The notes beneath the pieces are model-generated. The model did no database searches, had not been told where the DNA came from, and worked only from the letters and a program-made list of their open reading frames with translations. 64,000 bases of DNA. It comes from Datisca glomerata. Lineage: Eukaryota > Streptophyta > Magnoliopsida > Cucurbitales > Datiscaceae. Position 1 is the stretch's first letter. Every line of letters begins with the position of its first letter. Location: the NCBI GenBank assembly GCA_003255025.1, contig QANY01012022.1, positions 620,001-684,000 on the forward strand, given 5' to 3'. The position numbers and the translations under genes were made by a program. This document shows, in pieces, positions 21,926 through 34,229 of the stretch.

Positions 21926-22738
21926 ATATTAACTAGATAAAGAAGAATCATGGATATAGACAACTCTGAAACTCGCTTGTAGTAAAAAGAAAGGAAGTTT
22001 CAACCCCAACAGATGAAAAGAAGAAACAGACAAAAAGTATGAACGAACTACTATCTAAACATTCCATGAAATAAGCTTCCTGTTATTTAAAAAAAACTTA
22101 CAACTTTACTACCTTTGATTACTTGTGGAAATATACTGAAAGCAAAATCGATTGATAAACTTTTAACTACTTTAAGGTGAGAAAATTACACAGAAAAGAG
22201 AGATGTTAATTCTCCACAGGAGTAGCGCCAATAGCCGCTTCAATGGAAAAAGTAGGAAGCTCAGCCTCGGGATCAACAGGCTCATCAGGAAGGGGGACTA
22301 GCGACTTACGGGGAGTTTTATTAGCCTCGATGTCACAGTAGCCCGCCGTGTAGGCCATCTGCTTATACTGGTAGACCATGGCCTGGTACTCGGCCGCAAG
22401 ACCAGTCTCTCATTCACTTGACTTAGCCAACGCTTCCTCAGCCTCGACCAACTTTGCCACAACGATGGACAAGTTCTCCCCACTTATCTCTACGGACCTC
22501 TTAGCCTCCTCTAACTACCACTCGAGTTTTGACTGCTTAGCCGCTGCCACATCAAGCTCAGAAGTTAAACGGGCAATGACCCGTTAAAGATCAGCCTCTA
22601 CCTTCTTAAGATCGTCCCGTTCAGAGACAAAGCACCATAGGCTCTGGTGGTTTCCACCACCTCTCTCCAACAGCAGGCTACCTCCTCCTCAGTTGCATGA
22701 ATGTCTTCTTGCAGCCCATTGTTATAAGTCACAACATG

Positions 22739-22816
22739 CTCAAAAAAGTGTTAGCCAAAAAATTAAGAAAAATTGTCTACCTAGGCAAAACAAGGAAAGG
22801 TAGTAACAGAAAATAC
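22739..22816 (-). other. Intron 2 of the antisense ORF
   Basis: 78 bases from GTATTTTCTG (22,816) to CACTTTTTTGAG (22,739). The preceding codon is TAG, one transition from CAG. Removal joins NLSHALM to HVVTYNNGLQEDIHATEEE. Confidence 0.55.
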
Positions 22817-23637
22817 CTACATCAGAGCATGACTCAGGTTGATGACCTTATCATGAATAGACAGCTAGCGGAGTATAGGAGTGCCCACCTTAGAAATGAT
22901 TCCCTTCGCGACCACATACGAAGATTGGGAATCATTCAGAAACCTGATGTAAGCGGGAACCTGGTAACCATGGGGTGATGCCACCACCGCTAAACACTCA
23001 TCTCCTCAGTCGGATGTAGAGAACCGAAAATAGGGGAGACCATTTTCTTCATAGGAGAGAGGGGGGATGCGATGGTCTTCCCCGTAGCAATATTAACCTT
23101 TTCAGCAACAAGGAGATCAGTGGTAAGGGTAGGAAGATCAGGAACGAGAGTAGTAGCCTCCCCTAAAATGGCAACTGAAGAACTAGCGCTCCCCATTTTC
23201 TGACACTTGCCCACGCCAAGTACTCCCATAAATTGCTCTTCAGGGGCTTCGTCATCTCGAGTGCATTGTACGCAAAGTGGAAAAGCGCATCCTCGTTCTC
23301 TACCTCTTTTCAAGCAGCTTCACGTTTAGCCTCATGCGCTCTTTCTTCCTATTCAATACCTTCCTCCTCCCGGTCTGATTCAGAAAAGTCAGAAGAACTT
23401 GACCCAATGATTTGATGAAAGGAGGGAACGGGGATCGTGATTGGAATAGTCTGTGGAACTTCTAGTATAGCAGACGACATAGCAATGGACTCAACAATGG
23501 GGACGGGAGTGACCGCAACCTCGATCTCCTTCCTTGGGTCAAGTAGATCCCTCTAGTCTCACTCCAGACAGTTATAGGTGACAAGAGTCGCGTGGCAACC
23601 TCTTTCAGGGTGAAAGATCTCTTGTTCAGACTCTTAT

Positions 23638-23750
23638 CTACACAAAAAATGGGTTAGAACTTAGAAAAGACAAACTAAAAAATAAATGAAAATGGAAAAA
23701 TCAAGACTATAACATGAAAATAAAATGAAAGGAGGGCTTCGGCAACTTAC
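23638..23750 (-). other. Intron 1 of the antisense ORF
   Basis: 113 bases on the minus strand from GTAAGTTGCC (23,750) to TTTTTTGTGTAG (23,638). Joining the exons gives F-N-K-S-L-N-K-R in frame with both sides, apart from a TAG just before the donor. Confidence 0.65.
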
Positions 23751-24339
23751 TGAACTACCCCCAGATACGGGGAACGACCCAGTGACTATCGCCACCCCAG
23801 TTTCCACCTACGAGGAGTGTACCCTCCTCCCACCCTTTATCCCGGCTGGGAAGGTCAGTAACTAGTCCTCCCCACTTTTCACTCATACAGGGAGCTAGGT
23901 AATAGGACAGTTTGCGCCTGCTCAGTATGTACATAGTATGGATTTCATCTACCCCTATATTTGAGTTATGCCTCATATTGAGGGATTCAATCCCTAAAAG
24001 AACCTTATATGTACTGGGGGTATATTAGGAGGGGCAAGGTGAAAGTATCAAAGAATTCCTGGAAAAGATGAGAGAATGGAAGCTTCAAACTTAATGCTAT
24101 ATACATTGGTCCTAAAGAAATTTGGTAGGGAGGATTACAAGAAAAAGAATTAGGGATTCCTTCCCCAAAACCACAGACTACGTCTTGGGGGAAGGCATCC
24201 CTGTAAAGGGCAAGAAAGCGATCAAATTCATTTTTATTCCTAACTAAGAGAATGGTTACCTTGAATGGGTGTTCTTCCATCACTACCAAAAAAATGAATG
24301 CAGAATAAAAAAAAGATGAAAATAGAAGAGACCACAAAG

Positions 24340-24929
24340 ATGAAGGGAAGAAAGGAGAACTTACAGAAGATTAGAATAAGTGTAAAAAAAATAGAAATGG
24401 GGGAAACCTAGGTAATATAGGCTACAGATCACAAAAGCAAGTTCAAAAGAGTTTAATAGATAGGGAGATGAAAAGACACTGATTCTAAAAAGGGAAAAGG
24501 AAAAATGACGGATGCATAGGGAAGAGAACAGAATAATTACTGCCAGTCTACCTAAAAATAGGTGGGTCAGTGATGACACAACAGCTGGATGAAGGGAAAC
24601 CTAACGGGTCAGAAATGGGCATGACATGAGAGCCATAAAATGAAGCCTACGAGCACGCGTGTTATGATAGGATAATACAAAATTAAGAACAACGAAGTTT
24701 CCAAGGAATGTGTCAGCAACCCCAAAAATGAGGCAATGATGGTACATTATCTCATTATTTAAAAATATTTTATGACTTTTCTTGCACAACACTTAATGTT
24801 TTGCAGAATAAAATAGGATCTTGAATTGATGAAAGTAGATCAAGAATAGCCGTTCTCCAAAAATGGGGCGTGTGCTGAGAGTATTAATTGCACATCGATT
24901 AACATCGTCGAAGAGCAATGAGGGGCAAA
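24340..24929. other. Spacer between antisense ORF and 3' LTR
   Basis: AG-rich on plus and so CT-rich on minus: this is the promoter and leader side of the antisense ORF. No TATA box of certain identity was found. It ends in the polypurine tract gcaatgaggggcaaa. Confidence 0.4.
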
Positions 24930-25614
24930 TGAACAGGTATAAAATATTCATTGCCACGTGAATAAAAGGGACTTACCCAAGACTCATGAGAAGCGTCAAA
25001 AAAGCATAAATGGATGACTGACTGAAGTTACGAGACATCTCGAGAAATGGGGACATCGCTTCAAGAATAGAAACTGACATCTCAAGAACGCGGGATCATT
25101 GCTTCAAGAACGGGAACCGACATCTATAGAACGGGGAGTCATTACCTCAAGGATAAGGCAGAATATTAGAACGGAAAAATGGGTTCAGACTAACATTCAA
25201 GTGGTCGTGATTGATTGGGTAGGCTGCACCACTCAGACAAGACAGGTTGGAAGGCCACTAAGTAGTTCTGACTTATTGGCTCGGAACCATAGGAAACTGT
25301 CATGCGGTAGCAATTGATAGGCGGCTGAAGACAGATATAAAATAAAGAAGAAAGGAGATCCCCACGAATGAGTGTTATCGTGGCCTGATGAGTATCCCAT
25401 CTGATATTTTTATTTGTTTGATTATTTTTAATTAAACTCATGCAATTCAGGAAATCTATATAAAACCAATATATTCAATAAAACAGTACATTTTAGACTC
25501 TCGAGAATTCTGGATTATCAACATTTCTTTTATCTCATTAATACTTACACAAATTTTATCCTTATTAATACATTTCTCTCTTAATCTTGAGGAGGATAGG
25601 AAAAATCCTTTACA
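24930..25614 (+). repeat. 3' LTR of element 2
   Basis: 685 bp, collinear with the 5' LTR, including the three tandem subunits (25,034-25,160) and tatataaaa near 25,456. The bases gcaatgaggggcaaa just before it are the polypurine tract. Confidence 0.9.
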
Positions 25615-28082
25615 AGCCGTGGAAGTTAGAATGTAGCTGAAAATTGACAATTTGTTATAGGCAAACTCAATAAAGTGTGAATAGTATATAATAAACCTTG
25701 CTTAAGCTAGTATTTCTTTAGGAATGAACAACCACAAATCATCTCTTTTGGGTGGAACTTTTAAAGATCATCCCGAATACGATATTCTATTTCATTTTCA
25801 AGAACAACTTAAATAGCTACCTCTAATCATAATTAAATAGAAAGGAAAAAAGGTTGTTCGGTTACCAGTAACCACTTTAGATAGAACTTTCTCTTTAATA
25901 AACAATAAATGTTATTTTATTGTGAAAAAAAGTTTCTACACTTACATATAATAAAACATTCAACTACTAAAGTTATGAAATGATTGAATATTTAATACTT
26001 TTTTAACAAAATACTAAAGATGTTGGGATAAGAATTCATAAAGTTATATCACCATTCCTCTATTTATTAATTATACCAAAGTCTATTGTTTTAAGAGCTG
26101 AGACCATTTAAGACAATCAATTGTCTGAATTAAAAAAGAAAACAATTGTGAACCAATAAAAAAGAGGAATAGAAATGCAGACCATTATTTTAATTTCGAG
26201 AAAAAAAGTGATATGATAATTATTTAGTTGGATAAGTATGTCTGATAAATATTTTTCAAAGATAATCACTTTTAAATATAATATGATACGAAATAATTAT
26301 TATGTAGCGATTTGAATACATTGATTTTTTTTGTCTATTATTGTAACTGATTGTAATGAAAATTATGATTATATAGATTGCTTCATCATTTTTTTAGACA
26401 ATAGATAGAGACATTTTATTTTAGGGTTTATTTTTCATGTATGAATATTCTAAAGTCTATTTTAAATATGATATATTGTTACTGATTAAAAATGAAAAAT
26501 TAAAATATAGTTAATAAATACAGACATGAATAGAGATGTGATTTTAATATAGTGTAACTGAATAAAAATAATGCAGAGCATCAATTTATATTTATTTATA
26601 ACCCCTAATAATAATGATAGTAATTAATGAGAAATTAAAAATGGATAAAGAATTATGATTAAATAGTTGGACTTAGTAGTGTAGAAAATGTTTTCCAAGA
26701 AGTTTCTAGCCTTCTAGAAGTAGTAGAGATTATTGTTTTCTGCCTAAGAATGAGTTATTCACTTAGCACGAGTAAGATGGTGAAACAGTGATGTACACTT
26801 GACTTATTCCTGTAATATTTTGCTTAAGCGATTCTTGCTACTTATTTTGAGAGACTAAAGTGGACTATAATTAATGTACTGGGTATTCATACAAGATAGC
26901 TAGGCGTATTATCGCATGTGCTATTTAAATGTTTTTTATTTCATGTTATTATGTATGTTATAATTAAGTAGCATTTTCATGTTTTAGATCAAGATAATTG
27001 ATCATTTTCAATAATTAAACATATTGTATATGTGCCCTATTACATAATATACATGAATGAAAAACTATTTTGAATATTTTTTGACATTAACAGATATTAA
27101 TTTGGACATAGCTTTAACGGGGAAGAAGAAAGTCCATTCCTAATTAAACATGCCCTCGATCTTTCTTCTTAGAGTTCCACTCTGGATGATTGATTGAAAT
27201 TTAGCTCAATGCAAAATATTGGCCTTCTATGAGCTATATCTTGCAACAAACGAAAATTCATTCTCCATTGAAGCAAATATAATTATTAACCTCATCTAAG
27301 ATGTTTAAAAAATGTGTTGTTGAACACTAAGATCGTAAAGAAAACTCTAGTTAAGGACAATATCTTTATGGTGATGGTCTTTTAAAGAGATAAATTTTCC
27401 TATAGCCAAAATTGATGGGAGAACCTAGATCAATATAGTCTTGAAAACCTTATGGATTCATACATCAGCTCACGATCAAACTATAGCACATGCATAATTA
27501 TTTTATGTAGTCAAATTGAATTAGGTACTCGATATGGCTAAGGGAATCTCGAAGACACTACTTTTGTTAAACATGAACCATTCAGCTTCTTCTTTTAGGC
27601 TTAGCCTTAGCCCAAGGAGATAAAGAAGATAAAGATCTCTAAACACAATTGACTTAGAGTAAGAAAGAGGGAGCAAACACTTACGAGAAGTTCTTCTATT
27701 CCGAGTAGACTACATACTAGAAAATTAGGTAGAAGGTTTTCTTAACTATAAAAAGATGGAACATGCATATCATTAAGAGGTGATCGATGACAAATTATGC
27801 TATGTTCTTATGTGTAGATTTTACATTCACTAATCATATTAATAGTTCTTTAAGAAGGTTCTATGAAGCTAGAACATTAAACGAGAGAGATTGCATGTTA
27901 TTTTTTGTATAGAGACTTCTGCCTTAATTTTGGTTAGTATATTTATTTTTAAATTTTTATTGCATAATATGAAGTAAAATAACGATATACATAACACATC
28001 AGAGTAGACAAAATTTTCTCAACTGTACTATATTTCATGAGATTCTAGGGTAGTTTAATTGTTTTCTTTTTAAGGAAAGTTT
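25615..28082. other. Long AT-rich stretch without recognised gene
   Basis: About 2.5 kb of AT-rich sequence with stops in all frames. No LTR, TIR or tandem array was recognised. A heat-shock-element-like ttctagccttctagaag at about 26,703 is probably chance. Confidence 0.5.
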
Positions 28083-28526
28083 TTGAATTGTTTCAAGGAC
28101 CAGTGTAGGAAGGGGGCCGTAGCGAGTCCAGTTGGAAAAAAGGAAATCCATAATTGGTTTGACTCGCCACCATATCAAAAAGAAGAAAACAACAGCGTTG
28201 AGTCAGCAACGCCATTGTGGAAAAATGGATTGAGTCATTTGAAGGGATTTGAAATATCCCCTGAAAATGTGAAACTCCCACTTAAAATATCCCTAAAGAA
28301 TCTTAACAACTTCTTTTCTGTTGCAGAACAACGGTGGAGATCAAAGCTTCATGGCACGTGGAGCGGTAGCAGCAGATCTTTATAAGCAAAAAAAGGGTTT
28401 GTGTCTTACCCCACACAAACTTTGTCTTCCCAAATGAGAAGTCTCTTTCTCTCCTAAAAAATGATTCAGTAGTCCCACCCCTTTTTCATCTTAGAGCCCC
28501 AAAAGCTTTAGCAATCGTTTAGTCAA
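28083..28526 (+). other. Leader or spacer before the Athila env-like ORF
   Basis: A 100-codon frame opens at 28,083 but shows no family match. A splice-acceptor-like cttttctgttgcag ends at about 28,326, and another frame then reads GGDQSFMARGAVAADLY, so a subgenomic splice site for the env-like ORF is plausible. Confidence 0.35.
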
Positions 28527-30324
28527 ATGTCTTCTTCAAAGTCTTTCTAGCCTAAAAGCAAGCCTTCCCCCAAAACATTTTCATGGTAGAGAGATTTGTG
28601 TGTGCTGAAGTCGAGCACAAATTTGAGAAGGAGATTAAGAACAAGAAGTTCCTTGAAGAAAAAGGCTTTCTCATAAAGCATGTGCCAAATTTGGGTCTTC
28701 CAAAAGGAATCGATGAGATTGTTTAGCAGCAAAAATGAGAGAAGCTATACATGCACAATGAGTCCATCTACGTACCTCTGATAAGGGAATTTTATGTAAA
28801 TTTTAGCCCAAAGAACACCAAGGTACGTATGAGAGGTAGAGAAATTCCTGTTACTCCTATGTAAATTAATGGTCTCTTAGGTCTAAGAGATTTTGATAAT
28901 GATTACTTGTACATAACTTCTAATACCACTGATCCTATGCTATAAAATATGTTGAATGATTAAACTATGTCTGGCACGAAATGGCACCGTACATCCAATG
29001 AGCACTCCAAAACATGTTTGAGAACATCTCTGATCCATATAGCTAGGGTTTGGTACCACTTTATCCTTCACTCTTTAATGCCCACAACACACAATCTTAC
29101 CATCACTCAAGGTAGACTTATCTTGCAGCATTATATTATGTTTGGAAAATCTATGAATGTTGGTAGAATAGTATTGACAGAGAAAGATTGTTGTAACAAA
29201 GAGAGCTGGTTCTTTATTTTTTCCATGTTTGATTACTAAACTATGTCTGGTTAATAACGTGCCTTATTTTGAGAATGAGGAAAGACATTTATTGTAAATT
29301 ATTTATGCATGCAGAGACTTATAGAGCAAAAATATTAGGACTCGGCTGACGAGCTAGCTAGAGATTCTTCTACCCTACCATCTGAAGAGCATTCCTACAA
29401 TCTGAGCCCAAAAGATGCGTTACCCCTCTTATGCAACCTATTTCAGAAGGTAAAGGAATCTGAAATATTCTTGCAGGAAGAAGCAAACTCCATACAGTAT
29501 TAGGAGTTACAAAACATAACCTTTTGGCAGTACACAAAGGCAAGGGATGAAGCCTTAAAAATGTCTGCAGATGAATTTTTGCAAGCCTTCATAGCCTTTC
29601 CCAGCATTCTCAGAGACTCTATTCCAACACTGGAAAGCTACACAAGATGAAGATGAAGAGAAAAACCAGAACCAACAAGAAGGAGTACATTTGAGAGGGG
29701 AAGTAAGGGAATAAGAAATTAGGAAAGCTATTGTAAGGAGTTAGAAGAAGAGCTAGTAGAAGTAGAGAAGTCAACTGAGGTGGATGAAGATGAGCAAATG
29801 GTGGAAGAAGAAAAGGATCCTGGAGAGAGTGGCAAGGAAAAAGAATTTGAAGATGCAACAGAAGGAGAAGATCAGAAAGATGTTGAAGTCGCACAAAACC
29901 TATAATCTGCATTGGAAAAAGTAGTGAAATAGTTGAGAGAAGAATTCCAGAACAAAAATTTACAGCGGAGAGTGAGGAAGAGGAACTCTTGGAAGAAGTA
30001 GAAAGTGAATAGGAAGATATTGAAGAAACTCCCCCAAAGAAAAAATCAGCACCTAAAAAAGCACAAGACAAGGGAAAGAGGAAAATGTTAACCCCAAGTC
30101 ATGAGATAAGATCTAAGAAAAATGAAGTACCAAACCTTAAGGAAAAGAGCAAGGAGGTTGAAAAGAAAGCTGAAGCAACCGCCCCTGCCAAAATCAGTAA
30201 GAAAAATCAAAAGGTAGTTGAGGAGGAGGAGGAAATGGACGACCAGCTTCAGGAGCAAATTAACCCCATGGAGAAACAACTTTCAGAGCTCAAGGAGGCC
30301 GCAAAGAATAGAAGTGGCCTATGA
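28527..30324 (+). pseudogene. Athila-type env-position ORF, putative plant transposon protein domain
   Basis: This ORF type lies downstream of pol in Athila-like gypsy elements; its function is not established. The ATG at 28,527 is followed by stops and a frameshift, then KFEKEIKNKKFLEEKGFL, PLIREFYVNFSPKNTKVRMR, INGLLGLRDFDNDY and ARVWYHFILHSLMPTTHNL with GKSMNVGRIVLTE (28,610-29,200). These match the plant family described as putative plant transposon protein (Transposase_32). The second half (29,330-30,324) is an acidic, lysine- and glutamate-rich tail ending QLSELKEAAKNRSGL and a TGA, probably coiled coil. At least eight stops break it. The minus-strand open frame at 29,619-30,071 is its shadow. 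Confidence 0.8.
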
Positions 30325-31365
30325 AGCGCTTCCAAGCATTGAGTAATTGTGGATTGCTACATCATCATACTACAGTAACAAGGGGAGTATTCTTTCTCTC
30401 TCCTTTTCTCTCATATCTTATCTGGTTATTGATTCTTAAAAATAATTATTAAATTTGGAATATTGGTAGTGAGGGCACTGCCTGTTACAAGTTTGGGGGA
30501 AGAGGCTAGCCCTCTCTTTTGTTTGATGGATTCTGATTCTGATTTTATTTTTTATTCTTGGATTTATTTTTTTAACCATTTTATTTGTGAGCATGTTTCT
30601 CTTTAACCTACCACTTTGCCATGCCCCCGTATTTAAAGCATCATATAAAAAAATGACAAACAGAAAACAACAAATAAAAGAAACCTTTGTACAACATGTT
30701 GAATTTAGAATTCTTAGGTTGCTTCCCTAGTTATCATGCACTCAGGGGCTAGGTTAGCTGCTTTAGGGAGCCTTGGATGTCTTAGGTTCAGATGAGGTTT
30801 TGAGCTTTAAGCTAGAGTTGCTTTTATTGCTTGAATCAGCATGTTTATAGAAAGAAATAAGTTTGGGGGAGGGAAATAAAATGTGTATGTATTGCATATC
30901 TTTTGTAATGAGCTACTTAAAGAGAAAAATCCCTTGGCTTCAAAAAGGAGAAAAGAAAAAAAGAGGCAATAATAAAGGATTGTGAATTAGTAGTTGTTTC
31001 CCTTATGCTTAATGATTGTTGTTTGTCCCATTCCCAGTATTATTGTAATGTATGTTGTGCCTAGTGATATAATTGTGCTTTAGCTAGAAGTCTTTTAGCC
31101 AAGATTTATGTTATTAGGCTATCATTTGCGTCCTGTGGCAATTAACTTTGTTCCTAGCACACACACTCACTAAAAGGGAATTGGTCTAAGTCTGAATTCA
31201 GCATGTTGTGATCAAATGGGTTCTCTTGCTTTAATGTGCATTGTTGCTATTGGAAGGTGGTTAGTGTTGAAAATCTTAGCTTGCTCATTGGTTGCACAAT
31301 GAATTTTTAGTGTAGTTGTTTTTGTTCTCATTTCTCGAGGACGAGCAATGGTTTAAGTTTGGGGG
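30325..31365 (+). other. Athila 3' untranslated region with three polypurine-like motifs
   Basis: The motif aagtttgggggag/aagtttgggggtg occurs at about 30,490, 30,848 and 31,355. The last one abuts the LTR and follows tttctcgaggacgagcaatg, the usual Athila sequence before its 3' LTR. No coding signal was seen in between. Confidence 0.65.
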
Positions 31366-32750
31366 TGTGATAACTCTATGAATGTAGAGTTATTTTAGCC
31401 ATTCTAAGCTTAGATTGTTACCTGTTTTAGGAATGTTGACTAGAATCTATGCTTTATTTTTAGTTAAATGCAGTTAGTTTAGTTTTAGAGTTTAGATTTT
31501 GAATGCTAGCCTCTTTTTGAATATTTTAGGTAGTATTATGCATTCTAGGGTCTCTTTGGTGTAGGGCAGCTGGCTAGCTTGGAATCTTTAGTACCATAGT
31601 TACGTTCATTTGATGCAAGAGAGATGCAGTTGAAATCAAAGAGGATCTTTATATGCTAGAGTTAGTTACGCCAAGTGTCAAATTTTCCTGCGTCTCGTGG
31701 TCCCTAACTTCTTAGAGGCTCACCACGTGCCCTAGTGCTAAGAAATTACCCTAATTTTGTCTAGAGTATAAATAGAAAACCCTTCTATTTTGAGAGGGTG
31801 ACCATCATTTCCGTATCTTGTAGCCAATAGCTGCCTGAGAGAAGAGGATGAAGAACATGTACAAGGAAGAAAAAGGACGAAGAAGAAGACAAAATAAGGA
31901 AGAGAGAAAGTGGAAAACGACAAGGAGCTTAGACACGTAGTTTACTCTTCTTTTCTCTTTCTTTACCTCATTTTCTATATGTACTATTCTTACCTTAAAT
32001 CTGTCTTATGTCAGATTCTATGGATTCCATATATTATGTACCCTCATTTAAGCTCGTTATGAGCTAAGCTTTGTGAGGCTAGTTTAGTAAGCTAACCTAG
32101 ATTTTGCTTTTCCTTTTTAATGAAGTCTCCATTGCATATTTTCTTAAGTTTTTTGGGTTAAGCATGTTGTTTGTTAAATTTCTGAATGTGATTGGCCATT
32201 GCATTTTAGAATACCAGTTAAGTTTAATGGAAAAGCTTACCCAATGCATGTATGCCAAAATCAAGAATATATGAGCATTGTTTCATATAGATCTAGGTGT
32301 TTAGTAAGTTACATAGGAATATGAACTTTCCTTGCAACCTATTAGTTGATGCTTAATGAATCTATGTTAACTTAATCCTTCTTAGAGATAATCTCTTAAA
32401 CGAAAGTTTAATATGCCTTAGAGCTAGGATACTGCTTCTGAACTGCTATGGCAATGAAAACTGAGTTAAAATAAGTAAAGTAAATGAAGAGGGAATCATC
32501 CATAGTAGCCTACTTTCATCTTGAATATCTAAATCACTTTTTTTATCTTCTTTTAATAGTTGTCATTACTTTAGTTCTTAACCTTGAGCATTTTACATTT
32601 AATCTTAGTTCAACTCTAATATTATCGATTGTTACAACATTATCTTACATTTTAATTCTATTTATCACTTTAGTACTGCTCATTTATGCTCATTTACTAC
32701 TGTATTACTTGTTGAGACATGTATACTTGCGTAGGACATCTCATTGAGCA
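31366..32750 (+). repeat. Athila-type LTR shared between env side and gag side
   Basis: It starts TGTGATAACTC right after the polypurine tract and ends about GAGCA, eight or nine bases before a tRNA-Asp-type primer site. The length of about 1.39 kb fits Athila LTRs. A TATA box, TATAAATA, lies at 31,767-31,774. No second copy of this LTR was found in the window. Confidence 0.7.
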
Positions 32751-32759
32751 TAAAGTTAT

Positions 32760-32777
32760 TGGCGTCGTTATCGGTGA
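32760..32777 (+). promoter_or_regulatory. Athila primer-binding site, tRNA-Asp type, degenerate
   Basis: tggcgtcgttatcggtga matches the Athila-type consensus tggcgccgttgccgggga at 14 of 18 positions. Confidence 0.7.
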
Positions 32778-32875
32778 ATAGAATTAGGATATCTTAATTT
32801 AAGACAATAGATTTTGATTTGTAAGAGTGAGTAAGTTGTTGCTCTGTTGTGTTTTCAGGAAAGTGAAATTTTTAT

Positions 32876-34229
32876 ATGCGCAGGCAAGAAGTGTTGGATA
32901 TATTGTTTAACCCAGAGATAGATAGGACCCTAAGCCATATTAGAAGTGAACAAAGAGAACACAGAGTTGTTGTTGCTGTAACAACTATGGCCGCACCCAA
33001 TGGAGAAGAAATAGTCAATGAACGGGTCATAAATGATAATAATGTAAAAAATGGCAATAATTTCATTGTAATGGCAAATGATAGAGAAATGGTAATAAGG
33101 GATTATGTTGTCCTTCAACCACATGGAATGAACCATGGCATTGTGAGGCTTGAAATTCAAGGTCTACAATTTGAACTTAAGCCATTCATGTTCCAAATAC
33201 TTCATATAGTTGGTCAGTTCAATGGATTGCCTTCTGAAGATCCTCATCTTTATTTAATACTTCTTATGGAGTTGAGTAATGAATTCAAGATTCCAGGAGC
33301 CTCTGAAGATGCGTTGAAAATGAGATTGTTCCCCTATTCACTAAGGAATAGAGCTAGAGCATGGCCTAATGTAACTCGCTGCCCTCAAATTCACTCAGTA
33401 GTTGAAATGATCTAGTTGCGAAGTTCCTGATGAAGTATTTTTCCCCTGCTAAACACATTAAGCTTAGAAATGAAATCACCTCCTTTCACCAACTAGAGGA
33501 TGAGTCACTTTATGAAGCATGTGAGTGGTTCAAGGATTTGCTAAGGAAATGCCTTCATCATGGTATACCTTATTGTATCTAATTGGAGACTTTCTACAAT
33601 GGTTGTATTATTATGTATAAATAATACAACGGAGCTTATGATATTCTGAAGAGTATTGCAAGTAATAACTATCAGTGGCCAACAGCTAGAGCTGGTATAG
33701 TCACCATGACTAGGAAAGCAGCAGGAGTTCAATAGCTAGTTGCCATGACTACTCTGACAGCCCAAGTGTGACTCTGGAAATCATGATTAAAAGCATGAAC
33801 ATGAGACTCCCATCAACACAACATTAAGGTCAACAAGCACCACCAATACAGCAAGAAGTCAAAGTGGTAACAGTATGATGTGTTTATAGTGAATAGGACC
33901 ACTTATTTCAACAAGGTCCTAACTGTGTATGTTGGAAATTTCAATAGAAATAACCAGATTAACCAGACCTACAATTCTTATTCCAACACCTATAATTTGG
34001 CATGGAGACAACATCCAAACTTCTTATGGGCTAATCAAAATCAGAATGTTGGACCATCACAGATGCAACAAAAGCCAAATTACCCACATGGATTTGTGCC
34101 ACAACAAACTCAAGTGAAGAAACCATTAAATGAGCAACCAAGTAATTTGGAAAGCCTGTTAAAAGAGTACATTGTAAAAAATGAATCTATAATAGAGAAT
34201 CAGTCAGCCATGATACAAAGCCAAGTAGT
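32876..34229 (+). pseudogene. Athila-type gag, pseudogene, truncated
   Basis: The frame from 32,876 gives a 179-codon open part with FELKPFMFQILHIVGQFNG, DPHLYLILLMELSNEFKIPG and MRLFPYSLRNRARAWPN, a classic Athila Gag signature. After a stop at 33,413 it goes on as FLMKYFSPAKHIKLRNEI, HQLEDESLYEACEWFKDLL, HHGIPYCI and SIASNNYQWPTARAG (33,420-33,700) with more stops. A glutamine- and asparagine-rich part ends QSAMIQSQ at 34,229. There the sequence switches abruptly to minus-strand copia, so the zinc knuckle, protease and pol are gone. Confidence 0.85.

Larger units (their letters stand above)
22206..24280 (-). pseudogene. Antisense extra ORF of Tat element, putative gypsy-type transposase-like protein, two introns
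   Basis: Encoded opposite to gag-pol between the minisatellite and the 3' LTR. From an ATG at 24,280 the N-terminal exon contains SLGPMYIALSLKLPFSHLF and, after a frameshift, YKVLLGIESLNMRHNSN and YILSRRKLSYYLAP. This pattern matches plant proteins annotated as putative gypsy-type transposase (Transposase_28), whose role is unknown. Intron 1 (23,750-23,638) and intron 2 (22,816-22,739) have clean borders and join the coding sequence in frame. The middle is acidic (SSSSDFSESDREEEG). The C-terminus is a probable coiled coil, with SKLEW, ENLSIVVAKLVEAEEALAK and AEYQAMVYQYKQMAYTAGY, ending in TAA at 22,206. At least seven stops and several frameshifts inactivate it. Confidence 0.75.
15417..25614 (+). 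mobile_element. Element 2: Tat-lineage Ty3/gypsy LTR retrotransposon, dead
   Basis: Two 685-bp LTRs (15,417-16,101 and 24,930-25,614) flank 8.8 kb with gag, protease, RT, RNase H and integrase in gypsy order on plus, followed by a minisatellite and an antisense spliced ORF. Dual RNase H use and extra ORFs are known for the Tat group of plant gypsy elements. LTRs start TGAACAGG and end TTTACA; by eye they are roughly 85-90 percent identical. The flanking pentamers (accag left, agccg right) match at only three of five positions, so the target duplication is decayed or lost. Stops in every coding block make it non-functional. Confidence 0.9.

Noticed and set aside
15412..25619. Target-site duplication for element 2
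   Set aside because: The flanking pentamers accag and agccg agree at three of five positions only, so no duplication can be claimed.
26697..26722. Heat-shock-element-like gaagtttctag and ttctagaag
   Set aside because: No gene follows within reach; AT-rich DNA gives such matches by chance.
29619..30071. 150-codon minus-strand open frame
   Set aside because: Antisense shadow of the acidic tail of the Athila env-like ORF; it has only serine- and leucine-rich sequence.
32484..32747. 87-codon hydrophobic frame at the end of the Athila LTR
   Set aside because: It lies inside the LTR U5 region and consists of low-complexity I, L and T; a chance open frame.
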